In this document: positions 16,776 through 25,309 of the stretch, in pieces
How positions within the stretch are numbered: the stretch's first letter is position 1
Layout: each line of letters begins with the position of its first letter
Assembly: GCA_041398225.1 (NCBI GenBank)
Contig: JAWKVD010000012.1
Location: 1-64,000 of the forward strand
Origin: JAWKVD01 sp041398225
Lineage (GTDB): Bacteria; Pseudomonadota; Alphaproteobacteria; Caulobacterales; Hyphomonadaceae
Length of the DNA: 64,000 bases
Direction of reading: 5' to 3'
Position numbers and translations under genes: made by a program
Notes under the pieces: model-generated
Seen by the model: the letters and a program-made list of their open reading frames with translations, nothing else
Told to the model about the DNA's origin: nothing
Database searches by the model: none

Positions 16776-19700
16776 TCGAGCTCTCCTTCTTGTCTGGCGC
16801 GCGATGCGGCGTGGGCTCCAAACCGGCGGAACAGAACCGGGAGCAAAACGAGGGTCAGCGCGGTGGAGGTGATCAGTCCGCCGATCACCACGATCGCCAG
16901 CGGCCTTTGGATTTCCGACCCCGGACCGTCGGCGAACAGCAGCGGCGCGAGGCCGAACGCGGCGATGGTCGCGGTCATCAGAACCGGGCGCAGCCGGCGC
17001 ACGGCGCCTTTGAGAACCGCTTCCTCAACGCCCGCCCCGGCGGCCATCAACTGATTGAAATAGCTGACCAGAACCAGACCGTTCAGAACCGCGATGCCCA
17101 ACAGGGCGATGAAGCCGACGGACGCGGGAACCGACAGGTATTCTCCGGCCAGCGTCAGCGCGAGCACTCCGCCGACCAGCGCAAAGGGAACGTTCGCGAA
17201 GATCAGCAGGGCCTGCCGGACCGAACGCAGGGTCGCGAACAGAACCAGGAAGATCAGCCCAAGGGCGACGGGAACGACCAGACCGAGGCGCGCGGCGGCG
17301 CGTTTCTGGTTCTCGAATTCGCCGCCCCATTGCAGGCGATAGCCTTCCGGCAGTTTGACCTGCTGGGCCACAGCCTCCTGCGCCGAGGTCACGAAGCCGA
17401 CAAGGTCGCGGCCTTCCACGAACGCCTGGACGAGCGCGAAGCGCGAGGCGTTCTCGCGGTCGATCTTGATGGCGCCGGGCTCCTGAACAATGTCGGCGAA
17501 GTCCGCGACGCGCATCACGCCGCCGTCCGGCGTCGCGATCTGAAGGTCCTCGAACGCCTCGGCCGACTGGCGCAGCCAGTCCTCGCCGCGAAGAACGATC
17601 GGCGTGCGCCGGCCCGGCTCGAGCACGACGCCCGCGCGCACGCCTTCCAGCATCGCCCTCAGATCGTCCTGCGCATCGGCGATCGAAAGTCCGGTGGCGC
17701 CCGCACGATAGCGGTCGACGTTGAGTTGCATGAAATCGGTGGAATCGTTGGACAGCGTGAAAACCTCGCTGGCCCCTTCCACGCCGCGGATCGCGGTCTC
17801 GATCTGCCCGGCCAGATCGCCCAGCACATCAAGGTCCGGCCCGAAGATCTTCACCGCCAGGTCTCCGCGCGCGCCGGTGAGCATTTCCGAGGTGCGCATC
17901 TCGATGGGTTGGGTGAAGGCCGGCTCGATGCCCGGAAGCGTGCGCATGGTCTTGCGCATCTCGTCGATGATCCAGCTCTTGTCCTTCTGGCGCCATTCCT
18001 CCTTCGGCTTGAGGACGACGAACATGTCGGATTCGTTCAACCCCATCGGATCAAGACCGAGTTCGTCCGATCCGACGCGCGCGACGATGTGTTCGATTTC
18101 CGGAACGTCCTCCATCAGCGCCTTCTGAACCAGAAGGTCGGCTTCGGCGCTGCGCTCGAGGTTCACCGACGGAAGCTTCGCCGTCTGCATGATGACCGAG
18201 CCTTCGTCCATGGTCGGCATGAACGTCTTGCCCACGCCCATATAGGCGACAGCCGCCGCGACCAGTCCCACGCCGGCCGCCGCGTAGACCGGCCACGGCC
18301 TGTGGAGGCAGACCTTCAGAAGCCAGGCGTAGGCGGGCGTCAGCACCCGCATCAGCAGCGGCTCCTTGCCGTGCTGGCTTTTCAGGATCATGGCCGACAG
18401 AACCGGGATGACCGTCAGCGACAGCAGTAGAGATCCGGCGAGCGCGAAGATGATGGTCAGCGCCACGGGGCGGAACAGCTTGCCTTCCAGCCCTTCAAGC
18501 GAAACCAGCGGCAGGAACACAAGGCAGATGATCAGAATGCCCGAGGCCACCGGCGCAGCCACTTCGCGCGCCGCCCGGAACACCTGGTGGACGCGCGGCG
18601 TCTTGGCGTCGCCAGCGCCGTGCGAGAGCTTTTCGGCGGCGTTCTCCACGACGACGACCGCCGCATCGACAATCAGACCGATCGCGATGGCGAGCCCGCC
18701 GAGACTCATGAGGTTCGCGGACATGCCCGTCAGGTTCATCACCAGGAAGGTGAACAGCGCGGACATCGGCAAGGTCAGCGCGACCACCAGCGCGGCGCGG
18801 AAATCTCCGAGGAACAGAACAAGCAGAATGACGACGAGAACGATCGCCTCGAACAGCGCCTTCTCGACCATCGCGATCGACCGCGCGATCAGTTGCGAAC
18901 GATCGTAGAGAACCTCGATACGCACGCCCTCCGGAAGCGAAGGCGCAAGCTCGTCCATGCGCGCGCGCACGTCGCGGACAATGCGGTTTGCATCGGCGCC
19001 GCGAAGGGAGAGAACGATCCCCTGCACCGCCTCGCCCACGCCGTCCTTGGTCACCGCGCCGTACCGCGTGAGGCTCCCGATCTGGACGTCGGCGACCGAC
19101 CCCAGCATGACGAGCTTTCCGTCGCGCCGGGAAACCACCACCTGGCTCAACGATTCGAGCGAATCCACCGCGCCCACGGAGCGGACGATGAGCGCCTCCT
19201 CGCCGACGCTGATCCGGCCCGCGCCGTCATTTCTGTTGCTGGCCTCGATCGCGTCGCGCAGATCGCCCACGGTCAGCCCGGCCGCGGCCATCGCCGCCGG
19301 ATCGGGCACGACCTCGAAGGTGCGGACCAGGCCGCCCAGCGCGTTCACGTCCGCAACGCCGGGAAGGTTTCGCAGAGCCGGCCGGATCGTCCAGTCGAGC
19401 AGCGTCCGGCGTTCTTCGTCCGACAAGTCCCCGCCCTCGATGGTGAACATGAAGACGTCCGACAGCGGCGTGGAGATCGGCGCGAGGCCGCCGCTGACCG
19501 TAGAAGGAAGATCCGCCAGCACGTTGGCGAGGCGCTCGCTGACCTGTTGGCGCGCCCAGTAGACGTCCGCCGAGTCCTCGAAGTCTATGGTGATGTCCGC
19601 GATGGCGTATTTCGCCATCGAGCGCAGGATTTTCTGCCGCGGAATGCCCAGAAGTTCGAGTTCGATCGGAGCGATGACGCGCTGCTCGACCTCCTCCGGC

Positions 19701-19870
19701 GTCATGCCGGGCGCCTTGAGGATCACCTTCACCTGGGTGGTGGAAATGTCCGGGAAGGCGTCAATCGGCAAACGCGTGAGCGAAAACGCCCCGGCCGCCA
19801 TCATCAGCAGGGTCGCGCCCAGTACGAAGAAGCGCTGGGTGAGCGCGAAGCGAACCAGAGCGTTCAGCAT
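16751..19870 (-). CDS. Heavy-metal-type RND efflux permease (CusA/CzcA family)
   Basis: 1039 residues, full length for the family. It shows the HME-RND start (RFALTQRFFVLGATLLM), the TM4 signature (GGLAIAIGLIVDAAVVVVEN) with the proton-relay acidic residue, and the second periplasmic domain segment FTQPIEMRTSEMLTGARGD found in CzcA/CusA. The pump drives metal ions or small organics out in exchange for protons. Met residues occur around the porter cleft (MRTSEM), but I cannot assign the metal. Its start shares one base with the adaptor stop (TAATG), so it is co-translated with the adaptor and with DUF3240 and TolC downstream. Confidence 0.93.
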   Translation of the reverse strand: MLNALVRFALTQRFFVLGATLLMMAAGAFSLTRLPIDAFPDISTTQVKVILKAPGMTPEEVEQRVIAPIELELLGIPRQKILRSMAKYAIADITIDFEDSADVYWARQQVSERLANVLADLPSTVSGGLAPISTPLSDVFMFTIEGGDLSDEERRTLLDWTIRPALRNLPGVADVNALGGLVRTFEVVPDPAAMAAAGLTVGDLRDAIEASNRNDGAGRISVGEEALIVRSVGAVDSLESLSQVVVSRRDGKLVMLGSVADVQIGSLTRYGAVTKDGVGEAVQGIVLSLRGADANRIVRDVRARMDELAPSLPEGVRIEVLYDRSQLIARSIAMVEKALFEAIVLVVILLVLFLGDFRAALVVALTLPMSALFTFLVMNLTGMSANLMSLGGLAIAIGLIVDAAVVVVENAAEKLSHGAGDAKTPRVHQVFRAAREVAAPVASGILIICLVFLPLVSLEGLEGKLFRPVALTIIFALAGSLLLSLTVIPVLSAMILKSQHGKEPLLMRVLTPAYAWLLKVCLHRPWPVYAAAGVGLVAAAVAYMGVGKTFMPTMDEGSVIMQTAKLPSVNLERSAEADLLVQKALMEDVPEIEHIVARVGSDELGLDPMGLNESDMFVVLKPKEEWRQKDKSWIIDEMRKTMRTLPGIEPAFTQPIEMRTSEMLTGARGDLAVKIFGPDLDVLGDLAGQIETAIRGVEGASEVFTLSNDSTDFMQLNVDRYRAGATGLSIADAQDDLRAMLEGVRAGVVLEPGRRTPIVLRGEDWLRQSAEAFEDLQIATPDGGVMRVADFADIVQEPGAIKIDRENASRFALVQAFVEGRDLVGFVTSAQEAVAQQVKLPEGYRLQWGGEFENQKRAAARLGLVVPVALGLIFLVLFATLRSVRQALLIFANVPFALVGGVLALTLAGEYLSVPASVGFIALLGIAVLNGLVLVSYFNQLMAAGAGVEEAVLKGAVRRLRPVLMTATIAAFGLAPLLFADGPGSEIQRPLAIVVIGGLITSTALTLVLLPVLFRRFGAHAASRARQEGELEWRAISAG

Positions 19871-20943
19871 TATTCGCCTTCCGAAAGCGCAACCGCTTTC
19901 AGCTCCGTCAGACCCCGCACGGCGATCTGCATTCCGGTCTTGAGATCGCCGGTGACGATCACGCGGTCGCTGGTGCGTCCGGCGACGCGGACCGGAACGA
20001 CCCGAAACCCGCCCTCGACGGCCACGAACACGACGTCCTGCCCATCCATGCGAATGACGCCGGAACTGGGCGCCTCGAACTGACCCTCACCCTCGGCGCC
20101 GGCGAGAAGCCGAACCCGGATCGTGTCTCCAAGGCGAAGGCCGGCGTCTTCGGGCGCGGCGGCGGTGACGACCAGCGAACGCGTGACAGGGTCGATCGCA
20201 TCGCCGACCGACAGCACCGCGCCGCTGAGACCCGGGCCGAACTCCACCACGTCTCCCTGCGCGATGCGGCCCGCCAGTCTCGCGGGCGCCTGTATCTCCA
20301 CCCACAGGGCGTCTGATGTCGCGATCGACGCCACGGGCGCCAGCGCCTCCAGCATGTCGCCCGACTTCACCGTCACCAGGCTGACGCGCCCGGAGACCTG
20401 TGCGCGAACGATGTATCCGCCCGCCGTCGAGCCGGCGTCGCGCGCCGCGCCGGCGAACCGTTGATGCTCGGCCAGCATGGCGTGCGCGCGCCGGGCTTCG
20501 GCTTCCGCGTTCTGGAGCGTCGATCCCGAAACCAGACCTTCCTTCTTCAGCTCCCGGGCGCGCTCAAGCGCGGCGTCCGCGACGCCCGCCTCCGCGCGCG
20601 CCTGTTCCAGTCCGGAGAGGTTTTCCGCGAAGTCCCGGCTCGCGACCGTCGCCAGCGCGTCGCCCGCCTTCACGGTCTGGCCGGGGAGAACATCGACACG
20701 CGTGACCGCCCCGCCGAACGGCGCAACGGCGGTCACCGATCCTTTCCGGGACGGAATGACGCGCGCGGGCAGTTCGGCGTTCGCCACCTGGTCGACGCTT
20801 CGGAGCGCGGCCGTTTCGATCCCCAGACGCCGCGCCTGCTCGGCGGTGATCCCGATGCCGATCGGGCTTTCCGCTCTCGCGGCCGGGGATAGCGCCGGCA
20901 GGGCGAGCAGCGCCGCCGCCATGGCCAGATACACGGGTTTCAT
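19870..20943 (-). CDS. RND efflux periplasmic adaptor (CusB/CzcB-like)
   Basis: 357 residues from ATG 20943. The signal peptide cleaves near SPAARA|ESP. The order is membrane-fusion-protein-like: first half-lipoyl (TAVAPFGGAVTRVDVLPGQ), helical hairpin (LEQARAEAGVADAALERARE), second half-lipoyl (RAQVSGRVSLVTVKSGDML), beta-barrel, then a C-terminal membrane-proximal domain ending GLTELKAVAL. It is the first gene of the efflux operon and is divergent from the response regulator. There is no long His/Met-rich N-terminal metal-binding tail. Confidence 0.92.
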   Translation of the reverse strand: MKPVYLAMAAALLALPALSPAARAESPIGIGITAEQARRLGIETAALRSVDQVANAELPARVIPSRKGSVTAVAPFGGAVTRVDVLPGQTVKAGDALATVASRDFAENLSGLEQARAEAGVADAALERARELKKEGLVSGSTLQNAEAEARRAHAMLAEHQRFAGAARDAGSTAGGYIVRAQVSGRVSLVTVKSGDMLEALAPVASIATSDALWVEIQAPARLAGRIAQGDVVEFGPGLSGAVLSVGDAIDPVTRSLVVTAAAPEDAGLRLGDTIRVRLLAGAEGEGQFEAPSSGVIRMDGQDVVFVAVEGGFRVVPVRVAGRTSDRVIVTGDLKTGMQIAVRGLTELKAVALSEGE

Positions 20944-20985
20944 CCGCAGACCTCCAACTTTCGGGGAAGGCCCTAGCCCGGCGGC

Positions 20986-21047
20986 CTGAAACGGGCTTGA
21001 ACCGTTTCTGAATTGAAGCTGAAAAACCGCTTTCAGGCTGGCTTCAG
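20986..21047. promoter_or_regulatory. Phased YTGAA repeats between efflux operon and two-component genes
   Basis: Four direct repeats CTGAA, TTGAA, CTGAA, CTGAA begin at 20986, 20997, 21008 and 21019, each exactly 11 bp apart (5-mer plus 6-bp spacer). Two inverted copies, TTCAG, follow at 21032 and 21043, again 11 bp apart. One-turn phasing of direct half-sites is how OmpR-family regulators bind as tandem dimers. The sites lie just upstream of the adaptor start (20943) and about 75 bp before the response regulator, so the encoded regulator probably controls both. Confidence 0.7.
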
Positions 21048-21119
21048 ACCGACGCGATAGTTGCGCGGCGAAGCTGGCCGGCCACATTGTGGCGCGGCGC
21101 ACGCATACGGAGGCCCCTC

Positions 21120-21773
21120 ATACGCATCTTGCTGGTCGAGGACGAACAGGATCTGGCGGCGCGCATTCTGCGCGGGCTGCAACAGGCGGGCTTTGTCGTC
21201 GAACACGCACGCACCGGCGAGGACGGCCTCGAGATGGCGACGATGGAGACGTATGACGCCATCGTTCTCGATATCGGCCTGCCGGGCATGAGCGGGCTTG
21301 AGGTTCTGGACGCCTGGCGCCGCCAGGGCCTGACGACGCCGGTCCTCATCCTCACCGCGCACGGCACATGGAGCGAAAAGGTCGAAGGGCTGAACCGGGG
21401 CGCGGACGACTATCTCACCAAACCGTTTCACACGCCGGAACTGGTCGCCCGCCTGAATGCGCTGGTGCGCCGCTCGACGGGTCTCGCCAGCAATGTTCTC
21501 GAACACGACGATCTGCGCCTGGACCTTGCGACCGGTCAGGCGACCGTCGCCGGCGACTCCATCGACCTGACGGCGCTTGAACTGCGGATGCTCAAATACT
21601 TCATGACGCGCCCGCGCCGCGTGGTCTCGCAAAGCGAACTGACCGAGCATCTCTATTCCCTCGACGACGCCCGCGAGTCCAACACAGTGGAAGTCTATGT
21701 CAGCCGCTTGAGACGGAAGATCGGCCCGGACCGCATCAAGACCATACGCGGCCTCGGCTACCGGTTCGGATAG
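21120..21773 (+). CDS. OmpR-family response regulator (start likely ATA)
   Basis: About 217 residues. The receiver domain has the acidic pocket (LLVEDEQD), phosphoacceptor Asp in IVLDIGLPG, the Thr in ILTAHG and the Lys in DDYLTKPF. A winged-helix DNA-binding domain follows (DLTALELRMLKYFM... NTVEVYVSRLRRKIG... IKTIRGLGYRFG). GGAGG at 21109-21113 is ideally placed for the codon at 21120, but that codon is ATA. Alternatives are TTG 21087 (adds 11 odd residues, WRGARIRRPLI) and TTG 21129 (removes the conserved first strand). It pairs with the kinase 7 bp downstream. Confidence 0.9.
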   Translation: MRILLVEDEQDLAARILRGLQQAGFVVEHARTGEDGLEMATMETYDAIVLDIGLPGMSGLEVLDAWRRQGLTTPVLILTAHGTWSEKVEGLNRGADDYLTKPFHTPELVARLNALVRRSTGLASNVLEHDDLRLDLATGQATVAGDSIDLTALELRMLKYFMTRPRRVVSQSELTEHLYSLDDARESNTVEVYVSRLRRKIGPDRIKTIRGLGYRFG

Positions 21774-21780
21774 GCTCGCC

Positions 21781-23166
21781 ATGAAAGCCCGGTCCCTGCG
21801 TTTTCGTCTGATCGCCGCCGCCGCCGTTTGGGTCGTGGTCGGCTTTGTCGCGGCGTTCTTCGCGCTGTCGGCGATCTTCCGCGATCACGTCACGCAGCAA
21901 TTCTTCGAGGAGCTGTTCGTCCATGTCGACGAGCTCGAGCGCCTGACCGTCGAGGACCCGAACGGCAATGTCCGCCTGCGCAGCGTCTTCAGCGATCCGC
22001 GCTACGAAATCCCGGCGTCCGGTTACTATTGGGAAGTGCGCGACAACGATCAGGTCCGGCTGCGCAGCGCATCTCTGCAGAGCGAGACCATCGGCAAGAT
22101 CGAAGAGATCGGGGAGATCGAACACCCGCATCCTCTGCCCCGCCATATGCGGCTGCGCACCGACGGGCCCACGGGCCGGTTGCTGCTGACCGAGCTGGAA
22201 GACACGCAGCCGGACGGGCTGGTCCGCTCGTTCATCGTCGGCACCGATGCGCGCCACCTTGAGTCGCTCGTTCGCGAGTTCAACCAGACCCTGATCGCCG
22301 CGCTCGCCATTCTCGGCGCGACGATGATCGCCGCCGCCGGCGCGATCGCCGCCTTCGGGCTTGCGCCGTTTTCGGGCCTCGCCGCCTCGCTTCGCAGCGT
22401 GCGCGCGGGCAAGACCGAGTTCATCAAGGGCGAACAGCCGGCGGAGGTGGCGCCTCTGGTGGACGAGCTGAACGCCCTGATCGCAAGCGGGCGCAAATCG
22501 GTGGAGGCGGCGCGCGCGCAAGCCGGGGCGCTGGCGCACGGTCTCAAGACGCCGCTGGCGATCGTGACTAGCGAAGCCTACGAACTCGACGGACGCGGCG
22601 AGCACGAATCCGCGACGACGATCATCGAACAGTGCCGCAACATGCAGCAGCAGGTGGACCACCACATCGCGCGCGCGCGCGCGTCCGCGATGGCCCTGCT
22701 GCCGGGTCTGCGCAGCGATGTCTGCGCCGTCGCCCGGCAGGTTATCCCGGCGCTGTCGCGCATTCACCGCAACGCCAACGTCACGATCGAGATGGAGATC
22801 GCGGAGGGCATCACCGCCGCGATCGACCCGCAGGATCTCAGCGAGATTCTCGGAAACCTGATCGACAACGCCTTCAAACATGCGCGCTCGCGCATCGTCG
22901 TCGCCGCCGCCCTGAAGAACGGAAAGACCTGCATCACGGTCGACGATGACGGGCCGGGCATTCCCGTCGAGGGACGGACATTCGTTCTCAAACAGGGCGC
23001 GCGCCTGTCTCCGGAAACGCCAGGTTCGGGGCTAGGCCTTTCGATCGTCAGCGATCTCGTGGGCCTGTTCGGAGGCGAGCTTCGTCTCGACGAGGCCGAG
23101 CTTGGCGGATTGCGGGTCGAGATCTGCATCCGGAACCCCGAAACGTCGCCGACCACCAACGCCTGA
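21781..23166 (+). CDS. Sensor histidine kinase, PhoQ/QseC-like
   Basis: 461 residues. TM1 is at about 12-34, then a periplasmic domain of about 135 residues (the metal or stress sensor), TM2 at about 175-197, a HAMP-like linker, and the H-box GALAHGLKTPLA (His near residue 255). The ATP-binding domain follows: N box LGNLIDNAFKHA, G1 DDDGPGIP, G2 GSGLGLSIV. It would phosphorylate the regulator encoded just upstream. The stop codon lies within a 13-bp tandem repeat (23158-23202). Confidence 0.93.
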   Translation: MKARSLRFRLIAAAAVWVVVGFVAAFFALSAIFRDHVTQQFFEELFVHVDELERLTVEDPNGNVRLRSVFSDPRYEIPASGYYWEVRDNDQVRLRSASLQSETIGKIEEIGEIEHPHPLPRHMRLRTDGPTGRLLLTELEDTQPDGLVRSFIVGTDARHLESLVREFNQTLIAALAILGATMIAAAGAIAAFGLAPFSGLAASLRSVRAGKTEFIKGEQPAEVAPLVDELNALIASGRKSVEAARAQAGALAHGLKTPLAIVTSEAYELDGRGEHESATTIIEQCRNMQQQVDHHIARARASAMALLPGLRSDVCAVARQVIPALSRIHRNANVTIEMEIAEGITAAIDPQDLSEILGNLIDNAFKHARSRIVVAAALKNGKTCITVDDDGPGIPVEGRTFVLKQGARLSPETPGSGLGLSIVSDLVGLFGGELRLDEAELGGLRVEICIRNPETSPTTNA

Positions 23167-23202
23167 CGCCAACGCCTGACGCCAACGCCTGACGCCAACG
23201 CC
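23158..23202. repeat. 13-bp tandem repeat, about 3.5 copies
   Basis: AACGCCTGACGCC is repeated three times head to tail, then AACGCC. The TGA stop of the histidine kinase lies in the first copy. The 13-bp unit is not a multiple of three, so gain or loss of a unit would change only the 3' untranslated part. It is probably replication slippage; no function is apparent. Confidence 0.9.
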
Positions 23203-23221
23203 GGTCCGATCCTCGCGGCGG

Positions 23222-24193
23222 CTAGTCGTCCAGTCCGTCCTTGATGATCCGAAAACCGATATGGTTTGAGGAGAAGTCGTCCTCCTGCGGCTGGCGCGCG
23301 GCGGTCCGGTAGCGACGGCAGAAATTCTCCGCGCAGAGATATGATCCGCCCTTGATGGTGTGCGTGCCCGGTCCATAGGGCGTGTCGGTCCACTCCCACA
23401 CATTGCCGATCATGTCGGATAGACCGTGACGGTCGGCGGGGAAACATCCGACAGGCGCCGCGCCCACAAAGCCGTCCTGATGCGTGTTGTCGACCGGGAA
23501 AAGCCCCTGCCAGGTGTTGGCGATGGGCTCGCCGTTTTCGCCGACCGCGCCGGACAGGATGTTGTCCGGATCGCGCAGCCCCGTCGCCGCCGCATACTCC
23601 CACTCCTCTTCGGTCGGCAGGCGCCCGCCGGCCCACGCCGCATAGGCGCGCGCATCGAAGAGCGAGACATGCACAACCGGATAATTGTCCCTGCCTTCAA
23701 TCGAACTGTCCGGACCTTCCGGCGTGCGCCATGTCGCGCCGCGCACCAGCTTCCATTCCCCGATCCGCTTGTCTCTTTCGGGCAGATAGAAAACCGACGA
23801 GCCGCCGGCGGGATCGTCGCTCGCGGATGTGCGCTCGGCGTCGGTGACATAGCCGGTGTCCGCGACGAAGTCCGCAAACTGGGCGTTGGTCACTTCGTTG
23901 ACCTGGATGCGAAACCCGCTCATCCGCAGCGACATGTCCGGCGCTTCCTCGGGATAGATCGCATGGGCGCCCTTGGTGAAGCCGCCCTCGGGAATGGCGA
24001 CGAAGGCGCCGATCCTGTCGGCGCCCATACCGCAGGCGACCGGCGCCGCGATCTCGCTCGACCTCTCCGGCGCTTCTGTCTGCGCGCCCTCGTCCGCCGG
24101 GCTGCACGCCGCTGAAAGCACAAGCGCGCAAACGCCGGGCATGACCGCCCGCCATGCGGACCATGCGCCCGTCCGCCGCCGCCTGACCTGCAT
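23222..24193 (-). CDS. Formylglycine-generating enzyme (sulfatase-activating)
   Basis: 323 residues from ATG 24193, preceded by a strong GGAGG site. A lipoprotein signal is present (VCALVLSAAC). The FGE-sulfatase domain follows: GGFTKG near the start, VNEVTNAQFADFV, GRLPTEEEWEYAA, GNVWEWTDTPYGPG, and GGSYLCAENFCRRYRTAARQ near the end. That last segment keeps both active-site cysteines with the CxxxxC spacing of aerobic FGEs, so it should oxidise the sulfatase Cys to formylglycine. Two Cys-type sulfatases are encoded 5-10 kb away. It is divergent from the dehalogenase operon and shares its operator region. Export of an FGE is notable, since it would act on the sulfatases in the periplasm. Confidence 0.9.
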   Translation of the reverse strand: MQVRRRRTGAWSAWRAVMPGVCALVLSAACSPADEGAQTEAPERSSEIAAPVACGMGADRIGAFVAIPEGGFTKGAHAIYPEEAPDMSLRMSGFRIQVNEVTNAQFADFVADTGYVTDAERTSASDDPAGGSSVFYLPERDKRIGEWKLVRGATWRTPEGPDSSIEGRDNYPVVHVSLFDARAYAAWAGGRLPTEEEWEYAAATGLRDPDNILSGAVGENGEPIANTWQGLFPVDNTHQDGFVGAAPVGCFPADRHGLSDMIGNVWEWTDTPYGPGTHTIKGGSYLCAENFCRRYRTAARQPQEDDFSSNHIGFRIIKDGLDD

Positions 24194-24250
24194 CGCGTTT
24201 CCTCCTCGCGTAGCGGCGCCCATGTTGCCGCCTCCGCACCTAGCGTCAAC

Positions 24251-24273
24251 TATTGACATATTGTGTGCCAATA
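24251..24273. promoter_or_regulatory. Operator-like inverted repeat 1 (FGE / dehalogenase promoters)
   Basis: TATTGACA, 7 bp, TGCCAATA: 15 of 16 positions match the palindrome TATTGGCA-N7-TGCCAATA. It overlaps a likely -35 (TTGACA at 24253-24258) and the spacer before a -10-like TATAGC (24274-24279). It lies 33 bp before the dehalogenase ATG and 58 bp from the divergent FGE start. The same repeat recurs at 31790 and 33743. The form suits a TetR-type repressor, and the local TetR at 28234 is the obvious candidate. Confidence 0.7.
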
Positions 24274-24305
24274 TATAGCGCTTAGCCAACCTAGGGAGAC
24301 TGCTG

Positions 24306-25307
24306 ATGGACGTGCTGCGGACGCCGGACGAACGGTTCGACAATCTCTCGGGCTACGCCTTCGATCCGCGCTACGTCGACATCGACGCCGGCGGTCAAAG
24401 CCTGCGCATGCACTATCTCGACGAGGGTCCGCGCGACGGCGAACCGGTTCTGTGCCTGCATGGCCAACCGTCCTGGAGCTATCTCTACCGCAAGATGATC
24501 CCGCTGCTCACCGGCGCGGGCTATCGCGTGCTCGCCCCGGACCTCATCGGATTTGGCAAGTCCGACAAGCCGGCCTCCATGGACGACTACACCTATGCCG
24601 GTCATGTCGACTGGCTGGACCAATGGCTCACCCAGCTCGATCTCACCGGACTGACGCTGGTCTGTCAGGACTGGGGCGGTCTGATCGGCCTGCGCGTCGT
24701 CGCCAGACACCCGGATCGCTTCGCCCGGCTCGTCATCGCCAACACCGGTCTGCCGAACTCGTCCACCGTGCCCGCGGAAATGGTGGCCATGCTGGGCCAG
24801 TTCTATTCGCAGGTCCCGGTGCCGACCGCTGAAATGGTCGTCAAACAGTTCCGCGCGGGCGCGCCGGCCGCTTTCCTCTACTGGGTGAAGTACGCCAGCG
24901 AGTCGCCGTCCTTCTCGGTGCGCGACGTGTTCGGCATCCTTTCGCAGATCGACGACCCCGCCATTCTCGACGGCTATGTCGCGCCCTTTCCGGACGACCG
25001 CTACATCGCGGGCGCGCGCAAATTTCCCGCGCTGGTGCCCCTGCTTCCGCAACACGAGGCCGAGCGCAAGGCCAACGACGCGGCCTGGGCCGTGCTCGAA
25101 ACCTTCGAGCGTCCGGTGCTGACCGCCTTCACCGACGACGATCCGGTCACGCGCGGCGGCGAAAAGCCGTTCCAGACGCGCATTCCCGGCGCCAAGGGCC
25201 GTCAGCACGTGACGATCAAGGGCGGCGGACACTTCCTTCAGGAGATGCAGCCGGAAGCCTTCTCAAACGCCATCATCGACTTCATCAGGGAGACGCCCGT
25301 CGCCTGA
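24306..25307 (+). CDS. Haloalkane dehalogenase (alpha/beta hydrolase, HLD-I-like)
   Basis: 333 residues. The oxyanion segment CLHGQPSWSYLYRKM is followed by the nucleophile Asp in VCQDWGG (about residue 121), an acidic residue in FTDDDPVTRGGE, and the base His in KGGGHFLQE. The Asp nucleophile with an HGQPSW motif is typical of haloalkane dehalogenases of the DhlA branch, which hydrolyse carbon-halogen bonds. Natural substrates may be halogenated metabolites, and dehalogenase activity is inferred from the family. First gene of a tight operon (next start 3 bp after its stop), with AGGGAGAC before ATG 24306. Confidence 0.88.
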   Translation: MDVLRTPDERFDNLSGYAFDPRYVDIDAGGQSLRMHYLDEGPRDGEPVLCLHGQPSWSYLYRKMIPLLTGAGYRVLAPDLIGFGKSDKPASMDDYTYAGHVDWLDQWLTQLDLTGLTLVCQDWGGLIGLRVVARHPDRFARLVIANTGLPNSSTVPAEMVAMLGQFYSQVPVPTAEMVVKQFRAGAPAAFLYWVKYASESPSFSVRDVFGILSQIDDPAILDGYVAPFPDDRYIAGARKFPALVPLLPQHEAERKANDAAWAVLETFERPVLTAFTDDDPVTRGGEKPFQTRIPGAKGRQHVTIKGGGHFLQEMQPEAFSNAIIDFIRETPVA

Positions 25308-25309
25308 TC

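Noticed and set aside
17000..20000. Long frames antisense to the RND permease and adaptor
   Set aside because: Asp/Arg/His-rich shadow frames with no start context.
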